DNA of 16,575 nt from NCBI GenBank assembly GCA_045648605.1, contig JAZROG010000050.1:1-16575 (forward strand), written 5' to 3'. The notes under the pieces are model-generated. The model searched no databases and was not told the origin of the DNA. It saw only the letters and a list, made by a program, of their open reading frames with translations. Made by a program: the position numbers and the translations under genes. This document shows positions 1 to 5,972 of this stretch, piece by piece. Within the stretch, counting starts at the first letter, position 1; each line of letters opens with the position of its first letter. The stretch is from SIG710 sp045648605. Lineage in GTDB: Bacteria > Bacillota > Clostridia > Oscillospirales > CAG-272.

Positions 1-128
1 ACGCAGGCTACAACGATATCGCCAATGTTTGCGTAACGACGACCTGTGCCGCCGAGAACGCGAATGCACATAAGCTCTTTAGCTCCGGTGTTATCGGCAA
101 CCTTCATAAGTGTTTGTTGCTGTATCAC
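1..128 (-). CDS. rplN: 50S ribosomal protein L14, N-terminal part (cut by window edge)
   Basis: Large-subunit ribosomal protein uL14, which sits at the subunit interface near the L19 binding site. Only the first 42 codons are visible. They read MIQQQTLMKVADNTGAKEL and continue through a VLGGTGRRYANIGD stretch that is diagnostic of L14 N-termini. The start is a GTG at 126-128, chosen because it aligns with the universal MIQ opening and has GGAGG 8-12 bases upstream; no ATG fits this position. In E. coli this gene opens the spc operon. Here it follows rpsQ after a 92-bp gap that is long for this operon and contains a small hairpin. Identity is very secure; only the C-terminal end is missing. 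Confidence 0.97.
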   Translation of the reverse strand, partial: MIQQQTLMKVADNTGAKELMCIRVLGGTGRRYANIGDIVVAC

Positions 129-148
129 TTTTGCGTCCTCCTGTTTTC

Positions 149-168
149 GGTACGATGTTAAACGTACC
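149..168 (-). promoter_or_regulatory. Small hairpin between rpsQ and rplN
   Basis: GGTACG and CGTACC form a perfect 6-bp stem with an 8-base loop, just upstream of the rplN ribosome binding site. It lies in the 92-bp gap at the point where the S10 and spc operons are separate in E. coli. There is no U tract, so it is not a standard terminator. It could be an RNA-processing or translation-control structure, or chance. No convincing promoter was found in the gap. Confidence 0.35.
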
Positions 169-220
169 TACTTATTTCGCATAATGTTATTTTTTGTTGT
201 GTTTTCTTATAAAAGGCGAA

Positions 221-481
221 TTATTTAGCCTTTTCGATGATAGAAACGAGTCTCCATCTCTTTGTCTTTGAGAGAGGTCTTGTTTCCATAACGCTTACCT
301 TATCTCCAACACCGCACTCGTTGTTTTCATCGTGTGCGTGGATCTTAAGTGTACGCTTAATGATCTTTCCGTATGTGGCATGCTTTACGTTATCCTCGAT
401 AGCAACGACGATTGTCTTGTCCATCTTTGTGGAAACTACCTTACCAACACGTACTTTTCTAAGATTTCTTTCTTCAGTCAT
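221..481 (-). CDS. rpsQ: 30S ribosomal protein S17
   Basis: Primary 16S rRNA-binding protein uS17, an OB-fold protein of the small subunit body. The 86-residue product has the usual length and landmarks: RKVRVGKVVSTKMDKTIVV at residues 8-26, an HATYGKII stretch near residue 34, and the C-terminal ETRPLSKTKRWRLV signature. The ATG start lies 14 bp after the rpmC stop and is preceded by GGGGG bases, consistent with cotranscription. It is the last gene before the longer gap to rplN. Nothing is missing or unusual in the sequence. Confidence 0.98.
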   Translation of the reverse strand: MTEERNLRKVRVGKVVSTKMDKTIVVAIEDNVKHATYGKIIKRTLKIHAHDENNECGVGDKVSVMETRPLSKTKRWRLVSIIEKAK

Positions 482-495
482 GACTTATTACCCCC

Positions 496-684
496 TTAAG
501 CGTTCTTCTCATGAAGAATCGTCATTACACGGGCGATATCCTTCTTGACATCAGCGATTCTGTGCGGATTGTCAAGCTGATTTATCGCATGCTGAAAACG
601 GAGATTAAAAAGCTCGGTTTTAAGCTCCTTCAGCTTTGCATTAAGCTCTGCGGGAGTCATTTCTCTGATTTCATTTGATTTCAC
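496..684 (-). CDS. rpmC: 50S ribosomal protein L29
   Basis: Ribosomal protein uL29, a two-helix antiparallel hairpin near the polypeptide exit tunnel, where signal recognition particle and trigger factor dock. The 62-residue sequence is of normal length. It shows the opening KSNEIREMTPAELNAKLKEL and the L29 signature LFNLRFQHAINQLDNPHRI at about residues 26-44, followed by VKKDIARVMTIL. It sits 19 bp after rplP and 14 bp before rpsQ in the S10 operon, with a GGGGAGG site before the ATG. The identification rests on both sequence and position. Confidence 0.98.
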   Translation of the reverse strand: MKSNEIREMTPAELNAKLKELKTELFNLRFQHAINQLDNPHRIADVKKDIARVMTILHEKNA

Positions 685-703
685 AGCTCATTACCTCCCC
701 GGA

Positions 704-1120
704 TTAGTTCTCTGCGCCGCGCTTTACAAACTTGCACTTGATAGGCAGCTTGTGGCTCGCAAGACGCATAGCTTCTTTTGCAACTTCTTCAGAGATTCCG
801 TTCATCTCGAACATTACTCTGCCCGGCTTAACAACCGCTACCCAATACTCGGGTGAACCCTTACCTGAACCCAATCGAGTTTCAGCAGGCTTCTCTGTGA
901 TAGGCTTATCCGGGAAAATCTTGATCCAAACCTTACCGCCACGCTTGATGTATCTTGTCATCGCGATACGGGCAGCCTCGATCTGATTGCTTGTAACCCA
1001 AGCGGGCTCAAGTGCCACAAGACCGAAATCACCGTTTGTGACCTTGTTGCCGCGAAGTGCTTTACCCTTAAGTCTGCCGCGCTGTACACGACGGAACTTA
1101 ACTCTCTTAGGCATTAACAT
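704..1120 (-). CDS. rplP: 50S ribosomal protein L16
   Basis: Ribosomal protein uL16, needed for late 50S assembly and for tRNA positioning at the A and P sites. The ATG at 1118-1120 gives 138 residues starting MLMPKRVKFRRVQRGRLKGK, the standard L16 opening. The open frame continues further upstream, but that part lies inside rpsC and has no L16 counterpart. A GGGGGT site 6 or more bases upstream supports the chosen start; a second ATG two codons later is possible. The core contains ITEKPAETRLGSGKGSPEYW (residues 74-93) and VMFEMNGI. The gene overlaps the 3' end of rpsC by 14 bases in another frame, implying translational coupling. Confidence 0.98.
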   Translation of the reverse strand: MLMPKRVKFRRVQRGRLKGKALRGNKVTNGDFGLVALEPAWVTSNQIEAARIAMTRYIKRGGKVWIKIFPDKPITEKPAETRLGSGKGSPEYWVAVVKPGRVMFEMNGISEEVAKEAMRLASHKLPIKCKFVKRGAEN

Positions 1121-1868
1121 TTCTACGACCCCCTTCTCTTCTCTCACCGCGATTGCCGCGTCTGTCTCCACGTCTGTCGCCTCTGTTATCGCGGCGATTT
1201 CTGCGGTCTTCTCTTGCAGCACCGGGTCTGTTTACTTCATTGAGGATCTCGCCGTTGTAGATCCAAACCTTAACGCCAATCTTGCCGTAGGTTGTGTTTG
1301 CTTCCCAGAAACCGTAGTCGATATCGGCTCTGAGAGTCTGCAGCGGAATAGTTCCGTCATGATAGTGCTCTGTTTTAGCGATTTCAGCACCGCCGAGACG
1401 ACCTGCGCAGGAGATCTTGATACCCTTTGCGCCGAGTCTCATTGTGTTTCTGATCGCCATCTTCATTGCACGGCGGAAAGCTACGCGCTTTTCAAGCTGG
1501 AGGCAGATGTTCTCTGCTACGAGCTGTGCATTGAGATCGGGCTGTCTTACTTCAACAACGTTTACGTCAACATGCTTGCCGTCAACCATCTTTGTGATAG
1601 CAGCCTTATACTTTTCGATCTCAGATCCACCCTTACCGATAACCATACCGGGCTTTGCGCAGTGGATAAATACTCTTACTCTGTGGCTGTCACGTTCGAT
1701 CTCAATCTTGGGAACGCCTGCGCCCTGGAGTTCATTCTTCAGATATTTTCTGATTTTGTAGTCGGAAACGAGTGTATCACCAAAAGCTTCATCGCTTGTG
1801 AACCATCTCGAGTCCCAGTTCTTAATTACGCCCACACGAAGGCCGTGGGGATTAACTTTCTGACCCAT
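1107..1868 (-). CDS. rpsC: 30S ribosomal protein S3 with basic Arg/Gly/Asp-rich tail
   Basis: Ribosomal protein uS3, part of the mRNA entry channel of the small subunit. The 253-residue sequence opens MGQKVNPHGLRVGVIKNWDS. It contains a type II KH domain whose GxxG loop is at residues 77-81 (IGKGG), then the S3 C-terminal domain with GCAGRLGG-like (SCAGRLGGAEIAKTE, 153-167) and DYGFWEANTTYGKIGVKVWI motifs. Residues 218-250 form a low-complexity tail dominated by R, G, D and N (RRDNRGDRRGDRR and similar), which makes the protein longer than the roughly 220 residues common in Firmicutes. Similar tails occur in some Clostridia. The 3' end of the tail region also carries the rplP ribosome binding site and start. 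Confidence 0.98.
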   Translation of the reverse strand: MGQKVNPHGLRVGVIKNWDSRWFTSDEAFGDTLVSDYKIRKYLKNELQGAGVPKIEIERDSHRVRVFIHCAKPGMVIGKGGSEIEKYKAAITKMVDGKHVDVNVVEVRQPDLNAQLVAENICLQLEKRVAFRRAMKMAIRNTMRLGAKGIKISCAGRLGGAEIAKTEHYHDGTIPLQTLRADIDYGFWEANTTYGKIGVKVWIYNGEILNEVNRPGAAREDRRNRRDNRGDRRGDRRGNRGERREGGRRNVNA

Positions 1869-1890
1869 ATTAGCTCATAACCTCCCTTTC

Positions 1891-2226
1891 TCAGTCTCTT
1901 TCCTTGACAGCAATTGTCACATGGGATGTTCTCTTAAGGATTCTGTCTGCACTACCCTTTGCTCTGGGCATAATTCTCTTCAGAGTGGGGCCGGGGCATA
2001 CAAAGCACTCGGATACATACAGCTTGGAGACATCCATATTAAAATTATTTTCAGCGTTTGCAATAGCGCTACCCAACAGCTTGATAAGATATTCAGAAGC
2101 ACTCTTGGGAGTGTTCTTGAGGATCGCCATAGCGGTTCCTGCGTCCTTTCCTCTGATGAGGTCGAGAACTATCTTAACCTTGCGAGGGGAGATTCTTGCA
2201 TACTTGAGATATGCTCTTGCTTCCAT
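1891..2226 (-). CDS. rplV: 50S ribosomal protein L22
   Basis: Ribosomal protein uL22, whose extended beta hairpin lines the exit tunnel and is a site of macrolide resistance mutations. The product has 111 residues, normal length. It opens MEARAYLKYARISPRKVKIV, with the conserved RISPRK motif. The tunnel hairpin is in the C-terminal third, around PTLKRIMPRAKGSADRILKRTSHVTI, and no insertion or deletion of the kind linked to macrolide resistance is evident there. The gene lies 14 bp after rpsS and 22 bp before rpsC, with a GGGAGGAA site before the ATG. Confidence 0.98.
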   Translation of the reverse strand: MEARAYLKYARISPRKVKIVLDLIRGKDAGTAMAILKNTPKSASEYLIKLLGSAIANAENNFNMDVSKLYVSECFVCPGPTLKRIMPRAKGSADRILKRTSHVTIAVKERD

Positions 2227-2240
2227 TGAATGTTCCTCCC

Positions 2241-2522
2241 TTATTTACCGTTGTTGGACGTCTTGGAGCCTGCATGACCCTTGAAGGTTCTTGTAGGAGC
2301 AAACTCGCCGAGCTTGTGTCCAACCATGTCCTCGGTGATATATACCGGAACATGCTTTCTACCGTCGTGAACAGCGATTGTGTGTCCAACGAATTCCGGG
2401 AATATTGTGGAAGCGCGCGACCAGGTCTTGAGAACCTTCTTCTCGCCCTTCTCATTCATAGCTTCTACTCTGTTGAAGAGCTTTACTTCAACATAAGGTG
2501 CTTTTTTAAGGCTTCTGCTCAT
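2241..2522 (-). CDS. rpsS: 30S ribosomal protein S19
   Basis: Ribosomal protein uS19 of the 30S head, which with S13 contacts the A-site tRNA and the bridge to the 50S. The 93-residue product is of standard length. It contains the opening MSRSLKKAPYVE, the core VLKTWSRASTIFPEFVGHTIAVHDG (residues 31-55) and the C-terminal signature HKLGEFAPTRTFKGHAG. The ATG at 2520-2522 follows the rplB stop by 17 bp and is preceded by AAGGAGGG. It is in the canonical position between rplB and rplV, with no anomalies. Confidence 0.98.
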   Translation of the reverse strand: MSRSLKKAPYVEVKLFNRVEAMNEKGEKKVLKTWSRASTIFPEFVGHTIAVHDGRKHVPVYITEDMVGHKLGEFAPTRTFKGHAGSKTSNNGK

Positions 2523-2539
2523 TTTATATTCCCTCCTTA

Positions 2540-3370
2540 TTACTTAGCGTTTCTGCGCTTTACGATGAACTTATCGGTTCTTGCCTTCTTGTTACGAGTC
2601 TTGTAACCAAGAGCAGGCTTGCCCCAAGGTGTAACAGGGCCGCTACGACCGATAGGTGCGCGTCCTTCACCACCACCGTGAGGGTGATCGCAGGGGTTCA
2701 TTACAGAACCTCTTACTGTAGGACGGATACCCATATGTCTCTTTTTACCTGCCTTACCGATCTTGATGGTATCATGCTCGATGTTACCAACCTGACCGAT
2801 TGTAGCCTTGCAATCGAGACGGATGATACGAACCTCGCCGGAAGGAAGTCTTACCTGAGCAACACCGTTCTCCTTAGCGATGAGCTGTGCGAACACACCT
2901 GCGCTACGAACGAGCTGTGCGCCCTTACCGGGATAAAGCTCGATGTTATGGATCATCGTACCAACGGGAATATTAGCGATAGGAAGTGTGTTACCGGGCT
3001 TGATGTCTGCATCAGAGCCGGAGTAAACTGTCATACCGTCTGTAAGACCAACGGGAGCGATGATATAGCTTCTGTCGCCGCTCTCGTTCTCGAGAAGTGC
3101 GATATAAGCAGTTCTGTTAGGGTCGTACTCAACACCGATTACCTTAGCGGGAGACTGATCTGCACGCTTGAAGTCGATGATTCTGTACTTGATCTTGTTT
3201 CCGCCGCCCTTATGACGAACGGTGATGCGGCCATAGCTGTTACGGCCGGAATGCTTTTTCTTAATTACCGTAAGACTCTTTTCGGGAGAAAACTTTGTTA
3301 CTTCCTCAAAGGAAGGAACGCTCATGTGTCTTCTCGCAGGAGTCGTAGGCTTATACTTAATTGTTGGCAT
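2540..3370 (-). CDS. rplB: 50S ribosomal protein L2
   Basis: Ribosomal protein uL2, one of the most conserved ribosomal proteins. It binds 23S rRNA near the peptidyl transferase centre and is required for subunit joining. The product is 276 residues, full length. Landmarks are KKKHSGRNSYGRITVRHKGGG (residues 37-57), VEYDPNRTAYIALL (80-93) and the C-terminal NPCDHPHGGGEGRAPIGR block (225-242), which includes the conserved histidine H229. The gene lies 15 bp after rplW and is preceded by a GTAGGAGGG site. The identification is certain. Confidence 0.99.
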   Translation of the reverse strand: MPTIKYKPTTPARRHMSVPSFEEVTKFSPEKSLTVIKKKHSGRNSYGRITVRHKGGGNKIKYRIIDFKRADQSPAKVIGVEYDPNRTAYIALLENESGDRSYIIAPVGLTDGMTVYSGSDADIKPGNTLPIANIPVGTMIHNIELYPGKGAQLVRSAGVFAQLIAKENGVAQVRLPSGEVRIIRLDCKATIGQVGNIEHDTIKIGKAGKKRHMGIRPTVRGSVMNPCDHPHGGGEGRAPIGRSGPVTPWGKPALGYKTRNKKARTDKFIVKRRNAK

Positions 3371-3385
3371 GTTCTACCCTCCTAC

Positions 3386-3679
3386 TTAGTTAAGACCGTC
3401 GAAGAACTCGATTGTCTTGGAGTCGGGCTTAAGTGTTACGATAGCCTTTTTCCATGTTGCGGTATAGCCGCTGTGAACTCCGAGTCTCTTGGGTTTTCTC
3501 TTCATGTTGATGGTGTTTACGCTTTCAACCTCAACCTTGAACATTTCCTCAACCGCCTTTGCGATCTCGGGCTTTGTAGCATCCTTCATTACCTTGAAGG
3601 CATACTTCTTTGAAGCCATCATGTCCATGGAGCTTTCGGTGATAAGAGGCTTAATGATGATATCCTGTACTGTCTTCAT
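3386..3679 (-). CDS. rplW: 50S ribosomal protein L23
   Basis: Ribosomal protein uL23 at the exit of the nascent peptide tunnel, the main docking site for trigger factor and signal recognition particle. The 97-residue sequence has the L23 pattern: IIIKPLITESSMDMM near the N-terminus, KYAFKVMKDATKPEIAKAVEEMFKVEVESVN in the core, and KRLGVHSGYTATWKKAIVTL at the C-terminal side. Its ATG (3677-3679) overlaps the rplD stop in a TAATG arrangement, so translation is probably coupled to rplD. The sequence is otherwise ordinary. Confidence 0.98.
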   Translation of the reverse strand: MKTVQDIIIKPLITESSMDMMASKKYAFKVMKDATKPEIAKAVEEMFKVEVESVNTINMKRKPKRLGVHSGYTATWKKAIVTLKPDSKTIEFFDGLN

Positions 3680-4302
3680 TATGCGAACACCTCCTCGATT
3701 CCTTTAACGGCAGCCTGGCTTACGATGAACTTATCAGCGTTCAGGATGTCGTAAACATTGATGGTGTTGTAAACAGATGTTGTAACACCGGGGATATTTG
3801 CGCAGCTCTTAACTGTTACTGCGTCGTTTGTGTCAAGAACGATCATTGCCTTTCTTTCAGCACCGAGAGCACCCAGCATAGCAACCATATTCTTGGTCTT
3901 GTACTCTGCACTCTTGATCTCGTCCACAACGATGAGGTCACCTGCAGCAACCTTTGCGGAGAGAGCGCTGTAAAGAGCGATCTTCTTAACCTTCTTATTC
4001 ATGGACATGCGGTAGGAACGGGGCTTGGGGCCGAGTGCAACACCGCCGTGTGTCCACTGAGGAGCACGAGTTGAACCCTGACGAGCTCTACCTGTACCCT
4101 TCTGTCTCCAGGGCTTCTTTCCGCCGCCGCTTACTTCTGTTCTTGTAAGTGTGGACTGTGTGCCCTGTCTCTGATTTGCAAGATAAGTCTTAACTGCAGC
4201 ATGGAGGACGGAGCCGTTTACTTCTGCACCGAAAATCTTATCGGAGAGAGCGATCTCGCCCACTTCCTTGCCGGTCATATTGACAACTTTTACGTTTGGC
4301 AT
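3679..4302 (-). CDS. rplD: 50S ribosomal protein L4
   Basis: Ribosomal protein uL4, which binds 23S rRNA domain I and lines the exit tunnel. In some bacteria it is also the autogenous regulator of this operon, acting on the rpsJ leader. The 207-residue product is full length. The diagnostic loop runs from about residue 45 to 97 and contains GTQSTLTRTEVSGGGKKPW and QKGTGRARQGSTRAPQWTHGG. The C-terminal half carries NIPGVTTSVYNTINVYDIL. The start lies 18 bp after rplC with a GGAGGAAA site, and the stop overlaps the rplW start. Whether this L4 controls the leader at 5377-5719 is inference from other species. Confidence 0.98.
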   Translation of the reverse strand: MPNVKVVNMTGKEVGEIALSDKIFGAEVNGSVLHAAVKTYLANQRQGTQSTLTRTEVSGGGKKPWRQKGTGRARQGSTRAPQWTHGGVALGPKPRSYRMSMNKKVKKIALYSALSAKVAAGDLIVVDEIKSAEYKTKNMVAMLGALGAERKAMIVLDTNDAVTVKSCANIPGVTTSVYNTINVYDILNADKFIVSQAAVKGIEEVFA

Positions 4303-4320
4303 TGTGTTTCCTCCTTCCGC

Positions 4321-4950
4321 TTATGCTTTTACCGAATCACGGATGAACACGATACCGCCCTTGGCACCGGGAATGGCACCCTTAACTGCGATAAGGTTCT
4401 TTTCTGTGTCGATCTTTACGATATTGAGATTGAGAACGGTTACCTGCTCGTTACCGTACTGTCCTGCCATTCTCTTGTTCTTGAAGATTCTCGCAGGGTC
4501 GATAACACCCATGGAACCGGGCTGACGGTGGATAGGACCTACACCGTGTGTGTGCTGAAGCATGTGAGCGTTCCAACGCTTAACTACTCCCGTATAACCG
4601 CGACCCTTTGTTATACCGGTTACGTCGACCTTGTCGCCTGCGGCGAAGGTATCGACAGATATAACGTCACCGACGTTGATAGCGGAGCAATCGTCAAGAC
4701 GGAACTCCTTGAGATGCTTCTTTGCAGGAACTCCTGCCTTCTCGAAATGACCTTTCTCAGCCTTGGTCATGTGCTTTTCCTTAACATCCATGAAACCAAG
4801 CTGAACGGCGTCATAGCCGTCGTTCTCGACAGTCTTCTTCTGTGCTACCACACAAGGACCTGCCTCGATTACCGTAACCGGAATGACATTTCCGACTTCG
4901 TCGAAAATCTGGGTCATACCGATTTTCTTACCGATAATACCTTTTTTCAT
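4321..4950 (-). CDS. rplC: 50S ribosomal protein L3
   Basis: Ribosomal protein uL3, an early 50S assembly protein whose central extension reaches toward the peptidyl transferase centre. The ATG at 4948-4950 gives 209 residues starting MKKGIIGKKIGMTQIFDEVG, the standard L3 opening, with GGAGGAAAAA directly upstream. An in-frame upstream extension to about 5016 has no L3 counterpart and is rejected. The central signature is GRGYTGVVKRWNAHMLQHTH followed by GVGPIHRQPGSMG, and the C-terminal half has KNKRMAGQYGNEQVTVLNL. The 114-bp gap from rpsJ contains a small hairpin with GCTTCA/TGAAGC arms at 5020-5037 and otherwise only the ribosome binding site. Confidence 0.98.
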   Translation of the reverse strand: MKKGIIGKKIGMTQIFDEVGNVIPVTVIEAGPCVVAQKKTVENDGYDAVQLGFMDVKEKHMTKAEKGHFEKAGVPAKKHLKEFRLDDCSAINVGDVISVDTFAAGDKVDVTGITKGRGYTGVVKRWNAHMLQHTHGVGPIHRQPGSMGVIDPARIFKNKRMAGQYGNEQVTVLNLNIVKIDTEKNLIAVKGAIPGAKGGIVFIRDSVKA

Positions 4951-5064
4951 TTTTTCCTCCTGGGTTATTGGTTGACGTTTTGGATTTTCCTTTCGGATTC
5001 GCCAACTTGACCGCAAGATGCTTCATACTCTTGAAGCCTTTTGCGTAGGGTTATTTTGCAGGGA

Positions 5065-5376
5065 TTAGAGCTTTACCTCGATCTCAACGCCTGCGGGGAG
5101 CTCGACGCTCATGAGTGCATCGATTGCCTTCTCGGAAGGTTCGATGATATCAATGAGTCTCTTGTGAGTCTTAAGCTCAAACTGCTCGCGGCTATCCTTG
5201 TACTTGTGAACCGCACGAAGGATCGTGGTGATCTCTCTGTCTGTGGGGAGCGGTACAGGGCCACTAACCTCTGCGCCGTTTCTCTTTGCGAGAGCAACGA
5301 TCTTCTCAGCCGCAGCGTCGATAAGAGTGTTATCATAGCTCTTGAGCTTAACTCTGATTTTTGCCTTTACTGCCAT
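5065..5376 (-). CDS. rpsJ: 30S ribosomal protein S10, first gene of the S10 operon
   Basis: Ribosomal protein uS10 of the 30S head, also known in other bacteria as NusE, a transcription antitermination partner of NusB. The 103-residue product starts MAVKAKIRVKLKSYDNTLID and contains EVSGPVPLPTDREITTILRA (residues 39-58) and the S10 signature KYKDSREQFELKTHKRLIDI (62-81). The ATG at 5374-5376 is preceded by AGGAGG at a good distance. The open frame continues upstream through the leader without a stop, but that part has no S10 counterpart. It is the promoter-proximal gene of the minus-strand ribosomal operon. Confidence 0.98.
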   Translation of the reverse strand: MAVKAKIRVKLKSYDNTLIDAAAEKIVALAKRNGAEVSGPVPLPTDREITTILRAVHKYKDSREQFELKTHKRLIDIIEPSEKAIDALMSVELPAGVEIEVKL

Positions 5377-5719
5377 TGTTTTTTGCCTCCTTTTAAATTT
5401 CCGTTCAAAAAGCTCGTCATTATATACAAAGGAAGAGCTTGTCTGAGTGAACGGTTTGTGAAATGGGGCGAATTCACTTGTACACCGCGCCGTGTGTTTC
5501 TTCGCTCTCCATACAAAAGCCGGAATACCGTTCAGCATGAATCCGGACTCCGGGGAATAGAAAGCGGCGACCAAGGCCGCAGAAATACGGTCTTTATTGG
5601 TAGGTAAAGTTACCAACAAAGGGGTGCACGAATCAGTCCCGCCCGATTGATTACGGACATACTCCGCGGAAATTACCCGTCAAAACGGCGGCAACCTTCC
5701 GCTTCATCGCGCTCAGACC
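5377..5719 (-). promoter_or_regulatory. Long structured 5' leader of the S10 operon
   Basis: About 340 nt separate the predicted transcription start (near 5718) from rpsJ, with no credible gene. Read on the minus strand, the leader contains several inverted repeats. A 6-bp GCGGAA/TTCCGC stem spans 5666-5702 and encloses CCGT/ACGG. TTGGTA/TACCAA lies near 5594-5616. GCGGC/GCCGC lies near 5563-5580 and competes with an overlapping GACC/GGTC pairing. CCGGA/TCCGG is followed by CTTTTG near 5514-5547. A two-tier hairpin at 5401-5454 (CCGTTCA/TGAACGG outside, AAGCTC/GAGCTT inside) sits just before the ribosome binding site. In E. coli and some other bacteria L4 regulates this operon through such a leader. 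That role here is inferred; I could not match it to a named RNA family. Confidence 0.6.
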
Positions 5720-5724
5720 CAATT

Positions 5725-5753
5725 ATTATACACTATCTCACCACATTTTGCAA
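5725..5753 (-). promoter_or_regulatory. Promoter of the S10 operon
   Basis: On the minus strand, TTGCAA (5748-5753) and a perfect TATAAT (5725-5730) are separated by 17 bp, a housekeeping sigma-A type promoter. The predicted start is near 5718. The upstream part of the -35 region reads AAACTATTGCAAAATG, identical over 16 bases to the rplS promoter of this window. Confidence 0.75.
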
Positions 5754-5893
5754 TAGTTTATCGAAATATTTTTTCATAGAAAATATGTAGAATTTTCACC
5801 CTATTTTTTGTGCACATTCCACAATGCGGTATTTTTTGCGACAAAAAACGGAGCTCAAATGTGAAAAAATAATAAACATACTCCCTTTTCTCT

Positions 5894-5922
5894 TGAAAAA
5901 TAATAAAAAAAATGTTATATTA
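5894..5922 (+). promoter_or_regulatory. Candidate promoter of the lipoprotein-HAD unit
   Basis: TTGAAA (5894-5899), a 17-bp spacer and TATATT (5917-5922) with an extended -10 TG at 5914-5915 match a sigma-A promoter. It would give a 5' untranslated region of about 45 nt. A second TATAAT at 5946-5951 lacks a well-spaced -35. The 140 bp between this and the S10 promoter is AT-rich and holds only a short TTTTTTG/CAAAAAA hairpin at 5832-5848. Confidence 0.5.
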
Positions 5923-5972
5923 TTATTTGTTGGTACACCTCTATATATAATAATGTAAAAAACGGAGAAGCT

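Noticed and set aside
987..1880. Long plus-strand open frame of 297 residues
   Set aside because: It is antisense to rpsC and rplP, has no recognisable domain, and exists only because of the biased codon use of the ribosomal genes on the other strand.
2678..3613. Plus-strand open frame of 311 residues
   Set aside because: It lies opposite rplB and rplW; the translation is Cys-rich and without any family pattern, so it is a shadow frame.
4201..5010. Plus-strand open frame of 269 residues
   Set aside because: It is antisense to rplC and rplD and shows no protein family features.
5377..5619. In-frame N-terminal extension of rpsJ
   Set aside because: The frame is open through the leader, but S10 proteins start at MAVKAKIRVKL, where a good AGGAGG is present; the extension has no counterpart.
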